Source: JAHTBL01 sp038532735
GTDB taxonomy: Bacteria > Pseudomonadota > Alphaproteobacteria > Rhodobacterales > Rhodobacteraceae
Assembly: GCA_038532735.1 (NCBI GenBank)
Contig: JBCBAC010000026.1
Location: forward strand, 1-24,000
DNA length: 24,000 nt
Direction of reading: 5' to 3'
Shown: positions 15,234-22,336 of the stretch, in pieces
Numbering within the stretch: position 1 is the stretch's first letter
How the letters are laid out: the number at the start of each line of letters is the position of its first letter
Translations under genes and position numbers: made by a program
The notes under the pieces: generated by a model
Database searches by the model: none
The model's input: the letters and a program-made list of their open reading frames with translations, nothing else
What the model was told of the DNA's origin: nothing

Positions 15234-16276
15234 GCCTGATCGAACAAATCGGCCTGCGCGCCCTGCGCCGTATGGATCCCGAGGCCGCCCACGGCATGGC
15301 GCTCAAAGCGCTGAGTGCGGGGCTTGGCCCCAAGACCGGCCCTATAACCAGCCCGCGATTGCGGACGACATTGGCCGGTCTGGACCTGCCCAACCCGATT
15401 GGCCTTGCCGCCGGGTTTGACAAGAACGCCGAAGCGCTCGGGCCCCTGTCGCGGGCAGGTTTCGGCTTTCTGGAAGTCGGCGCCGCCACCCCGCGCCCGC
15501 AACCCGGCAACCCCAAGCCGCGCCTCTTTCGCCTGACGGAGGACCGCGCCGCGATCAATCGCTTTGGCTTCAACAATGACGGGATGGAGGCGATCTGCAC
15601 CCGGCTCGCCGCAGGCCCAAAAGACGCCGTGATCGGCTTGAACCTTGGGGCCAACAAAGACAGCGCCGACCGCGCCGCAGACTTTGCCACGGTGCTGCAG
15701 CACTGCGCGGGTCACATCGCATTCGCGACAGTCAACGTGTCCTCGCCCAACACCGAAAAGCTGCGAGACCTGCAGGGGAAGGCGGCATTGGCAGCACTCT
15801 TGAACGGCGTGATGCAAGCGCGCGGTGACGCCCCCTGCCCCGTCTTTCTGAAAATCGCCCCCGATCTCAGCGACGCTGAACTGGCCGAGATTGCAGAGGT
15901 CGCGACGGAGGCCCAAATCGACGCGATCATCGCAACCAACACCACCCTGTCGCGCGACGGTCTGCACAGCGCCCAGCGCGACGAGACAGGTGGCCTTTCC
16001 GGCGCGCCGCTTTTCGAGAAGTCGACCCGCGTTCTGGCGCGTCTTGCGACGCTCACAGACTTGCCGCTGATGGGCGTGGGTGGCGTCAGCTCCGCCGAAG
16101 ACGCCTATGCCAAAATCAAGGCCGGTGCCTCTGCGGTGCAGCTTTACACGGCCATGGTCTATCACGGCATCAGCCTTGCCGGCGACATCGCGCGCGGGCT
16201 TGATGCGTTGCTGGCGCGCGATGGGTTCGACACTGTGGCCGCTGCGGTCGGCACCGAAAAGGAGCGGTGGACATGA
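15230..16276 (+). CDS. pyrD: Dihydroorotate dehydrogenase (quinone), class 2
   Basis: A 348-aa FMN flavoprotein that oxidises dihydroorotate to orotate and passes electrons to quinone, the fourth step of pyrimidine synthesis. The N-terminal helices (MSLIEQIGLRALRRMDPEAAH) that bind the membrane mark class 2. FMN-binding parts include IGLAAGFDKNAE and LMGVGGVSSAEDAYAKIKAGASAVQ. The catalytic serine is in VNVSSPNTEKLR (171-172). The start overlaps the DUF952 stop and the end overlaps the next gene, both by ATGA. Confidence 0.97.
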   Translation: MSLIEQIGLRALRRMDPEAAHGMALKALSAGLGPKTGPITSPRLRTTLAGLDLPNPIGLAAGFDKNAEALGPLSRAGFGFLEVGAATPRPQPGNPKPRLFRLTEDRAAINRFGFNNDGMEAICTRLAAGPKDAVIGLNLGANKDSADRAADFATVLQHCAGHIAFATVNVSSPNTEKLRDLQGKAALAALLNGVMQARGDAPCPVFLKIAPDLSDAELAEIAEVATEAQIDAIIATNTTLSRDGLHSAQRDETGGLSGAPLFEKSTRVLARLATLTDLPLMGVGGVSSAEDAYAKIKAGASAVQLYTAMVYHGISLAGDIARGLDALLARDGFDTVAAAVGTEKERWT

Positions 16277-16614
16277 TCACGATCTGGCACAATCCGCGCT
16301 GTTCAAAGTCACGCCAAACGCTGGCTTTGCTGGAAGAGCGCGGCGAAGAAGTCAACGTGCGCAATTACCTTGAAGACGCCCCCTCCGTGGCCGAGCTGAC
16401 CCTGACCCGCGACACACTGGGCTTGCGCGCAATTGAGATGATGCGCACCGGAGAGAAGCTCTTCAAGGAGCTTGAGACCAGCAAGACCGCCCCGGACGAC
16501 GCGCTGATCGGCATGATGGCCGCGCACCCGATCCTGATCGAGCGCCCGATTGTCTTTGCCAAAGGCCTTGCCGTGATCGCCCGGCCACCTGAACGCGTGT
16601 TTGATATCCTCTGA
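16273..16614 (+). CDS. arsC: ArsC-family reductase (arsenate reductase, glutaredoxin-dependent type)
   Basis: A 113-aa thioredoxin-fold protein. Cys10 in HNPRCSKSR is the single active cysteine. The late ERPIVFAKGLAVIARPPERVFDIL matches the end of E. coli ArsC, including arginines that bind the oxyanion. It would reduce arsenate to arsenite with glutathione and glutaredoxin. No ars regulator or arsenite pump is nearby, so a general or Spx/YffB-like role cannot be excluded. ATG at 16273 is preferred to GTG at 16267 because GGAG at 16261 has proper spacing only for the former. Confidence 0.88.
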   Translation: MITIWHNPRCSKSRQTLALLEERGEEVNVRNYLEDAPSVAELTLTRDTLGLRAIEMMRTGEKLFKELETSKTAPDDALIGMMAAHPILIERPIVFAKGLAVIARPPERVFDIL

Positions 16615-16655
16615 CAGGAGCCTCCGGCGGGGATATTTCCAAAAAGCGAAGCGGC
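16613..16655 (+). repeat. Stop-codon-adjacent intergenic repeat, copy A
   Basis: The 19 bases 16613-16631 (GACAGGAGCCTCCGGCGGG) overlap the stop codon of the arsC-like gene and recur exactly at 22337-22355. The part after it (GATATTT...AAGCGAAG) is a looser version of the same downstream core seen at 22356-22380 and in the inverted repeat at 9755-9844. Confidence 0.75.
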
Positions 16656-16753
16656 TTCGGGTAAAGACGCGAAAAAGCAAAGCGGCCTCAGTAAACGATC
16701 CGAAAGCGAAGGGGCTTTGGGTAAAGTCTCTCAACGGCAAAGGGTAAAGCGCG
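16641..16753 (+). repeat. Imperfect tandem repeat, period about 31 bases
   Basis: Units begin at 16641, 16672 and 16703, with a partial unit at 16733. Each has an AAAGCGAAGCGGCTT-like part followed by GGTAAAG or AGTAAAC. The frame across them on the minus strand is open but repetitive and has no gene character. This is part of the 259-base gap between arsC and the MATE gene, which holds no gene. Confidence 0.65.
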
Positions 16754-16841
16754 CGTCAGGGTTAACGGGCGATGGATGTTCCCTTCACCTTTGCGGCAAA
16801 TACGCATGGTGAAACCGCAAAACCGAGTGCATCCGTTAAGT

Positions 16842-16855
16842 CTTTGTTTACAAAG
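16842..16855. other. Inverted repeat CTTTGT-TT-ACAAAG
   Basis: Perfect 6-bp arms around two bases. It touches the larger palindrome at 16856. It may be part of a compound terminator for the MATE operon. Confidence 0.4.
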
Positions 16856-16873
16856 TGTTCCCCGCGGGGAACA
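16856..16873 (-). terminator. Perfect 18-bp palindrome directly after the MATE stop codon
   Basis: TGTTCCCCGCGGGGAACA reads the same on both strands and ends one base before the MATE stop codon. On the minus strand it is followed by a second inverted repeat rather than a plain U-run. Termination or 3' end protection is likely; a protein-binding site is also possible. Confidence 0.5.
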
Positions 16874-18193
16874 TCAGACAGCGGCACGCTCCAACGCGGG
16901 GTAGCGCAAGCCGAGCGTGACCCCACGCGCCACAAAGCTGATCAGCAACGCCGCCCAAAGACCGTGATTGCCGAAGGCTGGAACCAGTGTCAGCAGAGCG
17001 GCCAAGTAAAGAGCCGCAGACAGCACCATCATGTTGCGCATATCACCCGTCCGGGTCGCGCCTATGAAAATGCCGTCAAGCATCCAAGCCGCGACCCCCA
17101 GAAAGGGCGCAAGGACCATGTAGATCAGATAAGCGCGCGCGGCCTCGCGGACCTCCGGCGCGGTTGTCATGATGTCAATCACGAGCCCCCCAAACAGCGC
17201 AAAGCCGAGCCCGAGAAAAGCGCACACGATCAGCCCCCAGACCGAGCTGAGCAATGACGCGCGCCGAACCCGCAGCGGGGCGTTCGCGCCCATGGCGGCG
17301 CCCACCAAAGCCTCTGCCGCGAAGGCAAAGCCATCCATGGCGTAGGCGGTGATATAAAGGAACTGCAGCAGGATCTGGTTCGCGGCAAGCGCCACATTGC
17401 CAAGGTCCGAGCCCATGAAGAGGAACGAAACAAAGATCGCCTGCAGCAAGACAGAGCGGATCAGGATGTCGCTATTGACCTTGGCCATGCGGATCAGGCG
17501 CACCCGGTCGAAGACCTTTTGCGCTGCGCGCCATGCAGTGCCAGCGAAGGCATCGCGGCAGAGCCACAGGCCAAGGGCCAGCGCGCTCCATTCCGCAAGA
17601 AACGTGGCCAGCGCCACGCCTTCGACACCCCAGCCAAGGCCCAGCACAAACCAGATGCTGAGCACGATGTTCAGCCCATTCATCCAAAGCTGCAAAATCA
17701 GCACCGCGCCCGTGCGCTCCTGCGCGATGAGCCAGCCGGTGATCCCGTAAAGCGCAATCGCCGCCGGGGCGGAGAAGACCCGAATTTGCATATAGTCGCG
17801 GGCCAGCGCCTCAACCTCTGGCGTGGCCGGGGAAATCGCGAAAGCCCCTGCGAAGATCGGTATTTGAAACACGATCAACAGAGCTCCGGCCGAGAAGGCG
17901 ATGATCAGCGCGCGGGACAGAAGGGCCGCGACCTCGTCTTCATCGCGGGCGCCACGAGCCTGAGCGGCCAACCCGGCTGTGCCCATCCGCAGGAAGCCGA
18001 AAATCCAGTAGATCCCGGTCATGATGATCGCGCCGATGCCAACGGCACCAATCGGCACCGGGTCCCCCATCTGGCCGACGACGCCCGTATCCACCGCACC
18101 AAGGATCGGCACGGTGGCGTTCGACAACACGATGGGAAGCGCGATTTTCAAAACCCGCCGATGTGTGAGCGGGCCGTCCGTGTCCGTGGTCAT
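16874..18193 (-). CDS. MATE-family efflux transporter (DinF-like)
   Basis: A 439-aa inner-membrane protein with about 12 spans and the MATE start pattern RRVLKIALPIVLSNATVPILGAVD. The typical VDTGVVGQMG follows. It exports drugs or organic cations coupled to H+ or Na+; the substrate is unknown. The DinF/NorM branch is by eye. It starts with an ATGA overlap on the second thioesterase gene, so it is the last gene of a three-gene minus-strand operon. Confidence 0.92.
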   Translation of the reverse strand: MTTDTDGPLTHRRVLKIALPIVLSNATVPILGAVDTGVVGQMGDPVPIGAVGIGAIIMTGIYWIFGFLRMGTAGLAAQARGARDEDEVAALLSRALIIAFSAGALLIVFQIPIFAGAFAISPATPEVEALARDYMQIRVFSAPAAIALYGITGWLIAQERTGAVLILQLWMNGLNIVLSIWFVLGLGWGVEGVALATFLAEWSALALGLWLCRDAFAGTAWRAAQKVFDRVRLIRMAKVNSDILIRSVLLQAIFVSFLFMGSDLGNVALAANQILLQFLYITAYAMDGFAFAAEALVGAAMGANAPLRVRRASLLSSVWGLIVCAFLGLGFALFGGLVIDIMTTAPEVREAARAYLIYMVLAPFLGVAAWMLDGIFIGATRTGDMRNMMVLSAALYLAALLTLVPAFGNHGLWAALLISFVARGVTLGLRYPALERAAV

Positions 18194-18708
18194 TCTGAAG
18201 CGTCACTGCGCGCTGGCATCAGGAAATGACAGGTTGCCTGCGCGAAGAGCTTGTCGCGGTTGTCCTGCCAAGCCTCCACCTGCACTGAGGCGTAGCGCCG
18301 TCCCGAACGGGTGACCTTAGCGCGCGCATACGCATCGCGCGGCAGGCCGGAGCGCAGATAGTCCACGGTGAAATCAATCGTCTTCGGCAGGCGCGGCAGA
18401 TTACCCGCGACCAACGCTTCAACGTCGATGGCCCCGCTTTCGATATCGCTCCACAGCATGGCCCAGCTGATCTCGATCAGGGCCGTGACTTCCAAAAAGG
18501 CGGCAGTGGCCCCGCCATGAAGCGCGGGCAACAACGGATTGCCGATCAGCTTTTCGTCATAGGTCATGGTCGCAGTCAGCTCGTCTCCGCGGCGGTCGAC
18601 ACCGATCCCCATGAACTGCATATAAGGCACGCCGCTGACCAAGGCGGCCAAGGCTGCATCGCGGCGTTGCTTGACGACCTGCACCGGTTCGGGCTTGCGA
18701 CGGCTCAT
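18190..18708 (-). CDS. Hotdog-fold thioesterase (PaaI-like)
   Basis: A 172-aa hotdog protein. The hallmark LPALHGGATAAFLEVTA holds the HGG turn and the acidic catalytic position. FMGIGVDRRGDELTATMTYDEKLIG and the late RSGRRYASVQVEAWQDN fit the PaaI/YdiI group, which hydrolyses acyl-CoA thioesters. Compared with the gene before it, an extra segment of about 25 residues (ESGAIDVEALVAGNLPRLPK) lies in the middle. It overlaps both neighbours by ATGA. Confidence 0.85.
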   Translation of the reverse strand: MSRRKPEPVQVVKQRRDAALAALVSGVPYMQFMGIGVDRRGDELTATMTYDEKLIGNPLLPALHGGATAAFLEVTALIEISWAMLWSDIESGAIDVEALVAGNLPRLPKTIDFTVDYLRSGLPRDAYARAKVTRSGRRYASVQVEAWQDNRDKLFAQATCHFLMPARSDASE

Positions 18709-19127
18709 TTGGCGCGCTCCACCGTGAAGGCGCCGGAAGCGGTGGCGACGGGCTTGTCCGCATCCTCGTCAAAGGCCGTGGCCCGCACAAAAGCGACTGA
18801 GCGGGTGACGTGGTAGCACTCGGCCCGCGCCCGGATCGACTGACCGGGGGTCGCGCCGCGCATGTAATCAATGCGCAGATCAATCGTGGCTGTCCCCGCG
18901 GGGGCGTCGGGGTGGCTCATCACCGCAGCCCCGCCGCAGGTGTCCATCAGCGCCGAGACCGCACCGCCATGAATGACGCCCGTTTGCGGATCACCGATCA
19001 GGGCTGGGTTGTAGGCCATCTCGATCTCGGCCACGCCATCGCCGATCTCTGTCAGGACCATGCCCAGCGCTTTGGAATGGGGGATCGCCTCGATGAACTG
19101 GCGGGCGATGGTGGCTTTATCGACCAT
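18705..19127 (-). CDS. Hotdog-fold thioesterase (PaaI-like)
   Basis: A 140-aa hotdog protein with GVIHGGAVSALMDTCGGAAVM as the catalytic turn, and IDLRIDYMRGATPG and RSVAFVRATAFDEDA as later strands. It probably hydrolyses short or aromatic acyl-CoA. The start MVDKATIARQF is chosen because AAGG lies about 8 bases upstream. An upstream ATG (MPAAKDK) falls on the candidate -10 box and has no ribosome-binding site. It is the first gene of the operon with a second thioesterase and a MATE exporter. Confidence 0.87.
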   Translation of the reverse strand: MVDKATIARQFIEAIPHSKALGMVLTEIGDGVAEIEMAYNPALIGDPQTGVIHGGAVSALMDTCGGAAVMSHPDAPAGTATIDLRIDYMRGATPGQSIRARAECYHVTRSVAFVRATAFDEDADKPVATASGAFTVERAK

Positions 19128-19155
19128 GGGGGGTGCCTTGTCTTTCGCTGCAGGC

Positions 19156-19184
19156 ATATTTGCCGCGCGCTGTCTTCGGCACAA
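19156..19184 (-). promoter_or_regulatory. Candidate promoter of the thioesterase-MATE operon
   Basis: On the minus strand TTGTGC (19179-19184) and AAATAT (19156-19161) are spaced 17 bp apart, about 29 bases before the chosen ATG. The -10 is weak. Confidence 0.3.
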
Positions 19185-19264
19185 GCGCAAACTGGCGGAC
19201 CCCGCCGCGCAGGGCCTTGTGCGTTCCGGCACAGGCCAGTAGCCTTACCCCAAGGAGGAGCTTC

Positions 19265-19633
19265 ATGTCAGACACCCGCATTTCATTCAAAGAGATGTGC
19301 GCCAAGTTCGACGTGACGCCGCGGACGCTGCGCTATTACGAGTATATCGAGCTGTTGCAGCCCGAACGCGAAGGCCGCTCTCGGTTCTATGGACCACGCG
19401 AATGTGCGCGCATGACGCTGATCCTGCGCGGCAGGCGGTTCGGCTTCTCGCTGGAGGATATCCGGCAATGGCTGTTGATCTACGAGCATGAAGGCACCGA
19501 AGCACAGATGCGCGCGTGGATCGAGCTGGCAGACGGGCAATTGGCTGAACTGGCCGATCAACGCACGCAGCTGGATGAAACCATTGCCGAGCTGGAACGG
19601 CTCCGCGATGATGTGAAGACCGAGCTGAAATAG
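19265..19633 (+). CDS. MerR-family transcriptional regulator, first of two
   Basis: A 122-aa MerR regulator. The winged helix-turn-helix covers about residues 5-70 with FKEMCAKFDVTPRTLRYYE and the wing RFYGPRECARMTLILRGRRFGFSLEDIRQW. The C-terminal coiled coil ends in LDETIAELERLRDDVKTEL and forms the dimer. No metal-binding cysteine pair is seen, so the effector is probably not a heavy metal. The ATG has a strong AAGGAGGAG site. It resembles the next MerR gene and is divergent from the thioesterase operon. Confidence 0.93.
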   Translation: MSDTRISFKEMCAKFDVTPRTLRYYEYIELLQPEREGRSRFYGPRECARMTLILRGRRFGFSLEDIRQWLLIYEHEGTEAQMRAWIELADGQLAELADQRTQLDETIAELERLRDDVKTELK

Positions 19634-19710
19634 GCCGGTCGACCGCGCGCAAACCTGCCCTCCGCCAAGGCACTGACTGAATCGGTCCTTTCTGAAACGC
19701 CCATTTGCAT

Positions 19711-19732
19711 GCGCCCAAAGCGCTTTGAGCGC
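19711..19732. other. Dyad centred on CAAAGCGCTTTG in the gap between the two merR genes
   Basis: A perfect 12-base palindrome (19716-19727) is flanked by GCGC on both sides with one mismatched pair. It lies about 80 bases after the first merR stop in a 256-base gap that holds no gene. It could be a weak terminator or an operator. Confidence 0.4.
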
Positions 19733-19799
19733 CTCAGATTGTTGCGCCTGACCCTAGGGAAAGAGACCTAACCTTTCGTCAAGCAAAAAGTGACGTGGC

Positions 19800-19828
19800 G
19801 TTACGGTTACGTCAACGTCAACTAAACT
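19800..19828 (+). promoter_or_regulatory. Promoter with MerR/LiuR-like operator before the second merR gene
   Basis: TTTACG (19800-19805) and TAAACT (19823-19828) are spaced 17 bp apart. The spacer GTTACGTCAACGTCAAC contains a 14-base dyad TTACGT-CA-ACGTCA (19807-19820) with one mismatch. It resembles the LiuR motif described for proteobacterial MerR-type repressors of branched-chain and fatty acid catabolism. An operator inside the spacer is typical of MerR proteins. The next gene is a MerR, so autoregulation is likely. Confidence 0.5.
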
Positions 19829-19889
19829 TGTAAGTTCAGTTCCAAAGACAGACATCCGGCTCAACTGATGCAGCCACCGGAGTGTTGAG

Positions 19890-20285
19890 ATGACCGACGA
19901 TATCATGACGATCCGTCAAATGTGTGACGCCTATAATGTCACGCCCCGCACGTTGCGGTTCTACGAGGCGAAGGAACTTCTGTTCCCAATCCGCGAAGGC
20001 CAGAAACGTCTGTTCACCCGCCGCGACCGCGCGCGGCTCAAGCTGATCCTGCGCGGCAAGCGCTTTGGGTTCAGCCTCGAAGAGATCCGGCAATTGCTGG
20101 ATTTGTATGACCGCGGGGATCAGCAGCTTACGCAGCTGACACAAACCTATGACATCGCCCGTCAGCGTCTGGCCGATATGGAAAGCCAGCGCGCCGAGCT
20201 GGACGAAGCCATTGAGGATCTCAAGGAACAACTGAGCTGGGGGGCCGAGATGATCGCGCAACTTCAGCGCAAAGCCGCAAGTTAA
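19890..20285 (+). CDS. MerR-family transcriptional regulator, second of two (LiuR-like)
   Basis: A 131-aa MerR regulator. The DNA-binding half has MTIRQMCDAYNVTPRTLRFYE and the wing RLFTRRDRARLKLILRGKRFGFSLEEIRQLLDLY. The C-terminal coiled coil holds ADMESQRAELDEAIEDLKEQL. There are no metal-ligand cysteines in the effector region. It sits 25 bases before the acyl-CoA dehydrogenase gene on the same strand. This layout and the operator upstream suggest a regulator of acyl-CoA catabolism, with an acyl-CoA as possible effector. That is inference. Confidence 0.93.
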   Translation: MTDDIMTIRQMCDAYNVTPRTLRFYEAKELLFPIREGQKRLFTRRDRARLKLILRGKRFGFSLEEIRQLLDLYDRGDQQLTQLTQTYDIARQRLADMESQRAELDEAIEDLKEQLSWGAEMIAQLQRKAAS

Positions 20286-20297
20286 GACAGGTCTTAA
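20282..20297. promoter_or_regulatory. Palindrome TTAAGAC-AG-GTCTTAA between merR and the dehydrogenase gene
   Basis: Perfect 7-bp arms overlap the merR stop codon and end 13 bases before the dehydrogenase ATG. The arm sequence TAAGAC is repeated once more at 20305-20310. It may reduce read-through, bind a regulator, or be chance. Confidence 0.4.
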
Positions 20298-20310
20298 AAG
20301 GGAGTAAGAC

Positions 20311-22089
20311 ATGCCGCATTACACCGCCCCGACGAAAGACATGCAGTATCTTCTGCACGATGTTCTGAAAGTCTCGGATGCCGATATTCCGGGCTATGAC
20401 GAGCTTGAGCCGGATTTCACCAGTGCTGTGCTGGAAGAGGCCGGCAAGCTGTCGGTCGAAGTTCTGGCGCCGCTGAACACAGTGGGCGACGAGGAAGGCT
20501 GCACGTTGGAGAACGGCGTGGTGCGCACGCCCAAAGGGTTCAAGGACGCGTATGACCAGATGCGTGCAGGCGGCTGGATGGGGCTGGATGCGGACCCCGA
20601 GTATGGCGGGCAAGGCATGCCCTACCTGCTGCACTCGGCTGTGGGTGAGATGTTTGTGTCCTCGAACATGGCGTTCAACATGTATCAGGGCCTGACCCAT
20701 GGGGCCTATGCGGCGATCCACGCCCATGGTTCGGACCAGCAGAAAGCAACCTATCTGCCGAAGATGGTCGAAGGCTCGTGGTCCGGCACCATGAACCTGA
20801 CCGAGCCGCAATGCGGCACCGATCTGGGGCTGATCCGCACGAAGGCGGAGCCTCAAGACGACGGCACGTACAAGATTTCCGGCCAGAAAATCTGGATTTC
20901 CGCCGGTGAGCATGACTTGACCGACAACATCATCCACCTCGTGCTGGCGAAAATCCCCGGTGGCCCCGAGGGCGTGAAGGGGATTTCGCTTTTTATCGTG
21001 CCGAAGTTTCTGGTCAACGAGGACGGCTCGCTGGGCGAGCGGAATTCGCTGTCCTGTGGTGGTCTGGAAAAGAAGATGGGCATCCACGGCAACGCCACTT
21101 GCGTCATGAACTATGACGGCGCGACCGGTTACCTGATCGGCGAGATGCACAAGGGCATGCGTGCGATGTTCACCATGATGAACGAGGCGCGTTTGGGTGT
21201 GGGCCTGCAAGGCTATGCCCAAGGCGTCGTCGCCTATCAGAACGCGCTAGCCTTCGCGCAGGACCGTCTGCAGGGTCGTGCTGTGACTGGAACGGAAGCG
21301 GCAGACAAGCCCGCCGATCCGATCATCGTGCATCCAGATGTGCGCCGTAACCTCTTGCACCAAAAGAGCTTTATCGAAGGCGCACGCGCGTTCACCTTCT
21401 GGGGCGCGTCGCTCATCGACCGCGCGCACCGCAACGAGGACAAAGAGGCGGATGATCTGATCTCGCTGATGACGCCGGTGCTGAAGGGTTTCCTCACCGA
21501 CAAAGGGTTCGAGACGACCGTTCTGGCCCAGCAAACCCTTGGCGGGTCGGGCTTCACGAAGGAATGGGGGCTTGAGCAGTTCGTCCGCGATGCCCGCATC
21601 ACCATGATCTATGAAGGCACCAACGGCATCCAGTCGCTTGATCTGGTGGGCCGCAAGCTGGGCCTGAATGGCGGCAAAACCGTGATGGGGTTTTTCGAGA
21701 TGATCAAAGGCTACATCAAGGAAAACGCGAGCCATGAGGCGCTGAATGCGGAGTTCCTGGAGCCTTTGAAGAAGGCATCGAAAGATCTGCAACAGGCGGC
21801 GATGTATTTCATGCAGAACGGCATGAAGAACCCCAACAATGCGCTCTCGGGATCGTATGACTTCATGCACCTGATGGGCCATGTCTGCGTGGGCTATATG
21901 TGGGCGCAGATGGCGAAGGCCTCGTATGAGGCGCTGGAGAACGGCACCTCTGACGAGGAATTCCACCAGACGAAACTGGCCACCGGGCGCTACTACATGG
22001 CGCGGCAATTGCCCGCCACGTCGATGCATCTGGCACGCGTGGAAAGTGGCGCAGAGACGGTCATGGAACTGGAGGCTGCAAACTTCTAG
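20311..22089 (+). CDS. Acyl-CoA dehydrogenase, long form with C-terminal domain
   Basis: A 592-aa FAD enzyme that introduces the alpha-beta double bond of acyl-CoA. The flavin-binding blocks MNLTEPQCGTDLGLIR (161-176) and KIWISAGEHDL are present. Glu435 in RITMIYEGTNGIQSLD is the catalytic base. After about residue 450 a C-terminal domain follows, as in the group that includes DmdC of the DMSP demethylation pathway and other roughly 590-aa dehydrogenases. Substrate cannot be fixed; with thiolase nearby, fatty-acid beta-oxidation is most likely. GGGAG precedes the ATG. Confidence 0.93.
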   Translation: MPHYTAPTKDMQYLLHDVLKVSDADIPGYDELEPDFTSAVLEEAGKLSVEVLAPLNTVGDEEGCTLENGVVRTPKGFKDAYDQMRAGGWMGLDADPEYGGQGMPYLLHSAVGEMFVSSNMAFNMYQGLTHGAYAAIHAHGSDQQKATYLPKMVEGSWSGTMNLTEPQCGTDLGLIRTKAEPQDDGTYKISGQKIWISAGEHDLTDNIIHLVLAKIPGGPEGVKGISLFIVPKFLVNEDGSLGERNSLSCGGLEKKMGIHGNATCVMNYDGATGYLIGEMHKGMRAMFTMMNEARLGVGLQGYAQGVVAYQNALAFAQDRLQGRAVTGTEAADKPADPIIVHPDVRRNLLHQKSFIEGARAFTFWGASLIDRAHRNEDKEADDLISLMTPVLKGFLTDKGFETTVLAQQTLGGSGFTKEWGLEQFVRDARITMIYEGTNGIQSLDLVGRKLGLNGGKTVMGFFEMIKGYIKENASHEALNAEFLEPLKKASKDLQQAAMYFMQNGMKNPNNALSGSYDFMHLMGHVCVGYMWAQMAKASYEALENGTSDEEFHQTKLATGRYYMARQLPATSMHLARVESGAETVMELEAANF

Positions 22090-22122
22090 GGTGCTGGGGA
22101 GCATCTCGAAAGGACCCGCCTC

Positions 22123-22335
22123 ATGCCAAAACGCCTCCGCCTGACCCGCCGCTTCCCTGTCGCCATGACAGAGGACGGCTACCGCAGGCTCAAGAGGTTC
22201 GCGCGTGAGGCGGGTCTGGACGAAGGCGAAGCACTTTCGTTCCTGTTCGAGAATTTCGACAGCATTCTGGATGAAGACACGTTTGGCCACCGGCTTCGGA
22301 TCTTTAATTCCGAGCTGGAGGCGCGCAAGAAATGA
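22123..22335 (+). CDS. Conserved-looking small protein in the acyl-CoA cluster, 70 aa
   Basis: A 70-aa charged protein, MPKRLRLTRRFPVAMTEDGY at the start and FGHRLRIFNSELEARKK at the end. It has a basic N-terminus, a helical middle (YRRLKRFAREAGLDEGEALSFLFENFDSIL) and no membrane segment. The middle has the look of a short helical DNA- or protein-binding unit, but I recognise no family. AAGGA lies 10 bases before the ATG. It starts 33 bases after the dehydrogenase stop, so it is probably in the same transcript. Confidence 0.75.
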   Translation: MPKRLRLTRRFPVAMTEDGYRRLKRFAREAGLDEGEALSFLFENFDSILDEDTFGHRLRIFNSELEARKK

Positions 22336-22336
22336 G

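Noticed and set aside
16273..16614. An arsenic resistance operon
   Set aside because: Only the ArsC-like reductase is present. No arsR, arsB or acr3 is nearby, and the gene is coupled to pyrD, so the name tells only the family.
16309..16740. A minus-strand frame with SPFAFGSF/SRFAFW repeats
   Set aside because: The repeat in the protein comes from the non-coding tandem DNA repeat, and the rest is antisense to the arsC-like gene.
16641..16753. A CRISPR-like array
   Set aside because: The units are imperfect and abut each other without unique spacers of constant length, and no cas gene is present.
20221..22290. Two long minus-strand frames (333 and 347 codons) opposite the acyl-CoA dehydrogenase
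   Set aside because: They mirror a conserved enzyme on the other strand and show low-complexity His/Arg-rich composition with no domain.
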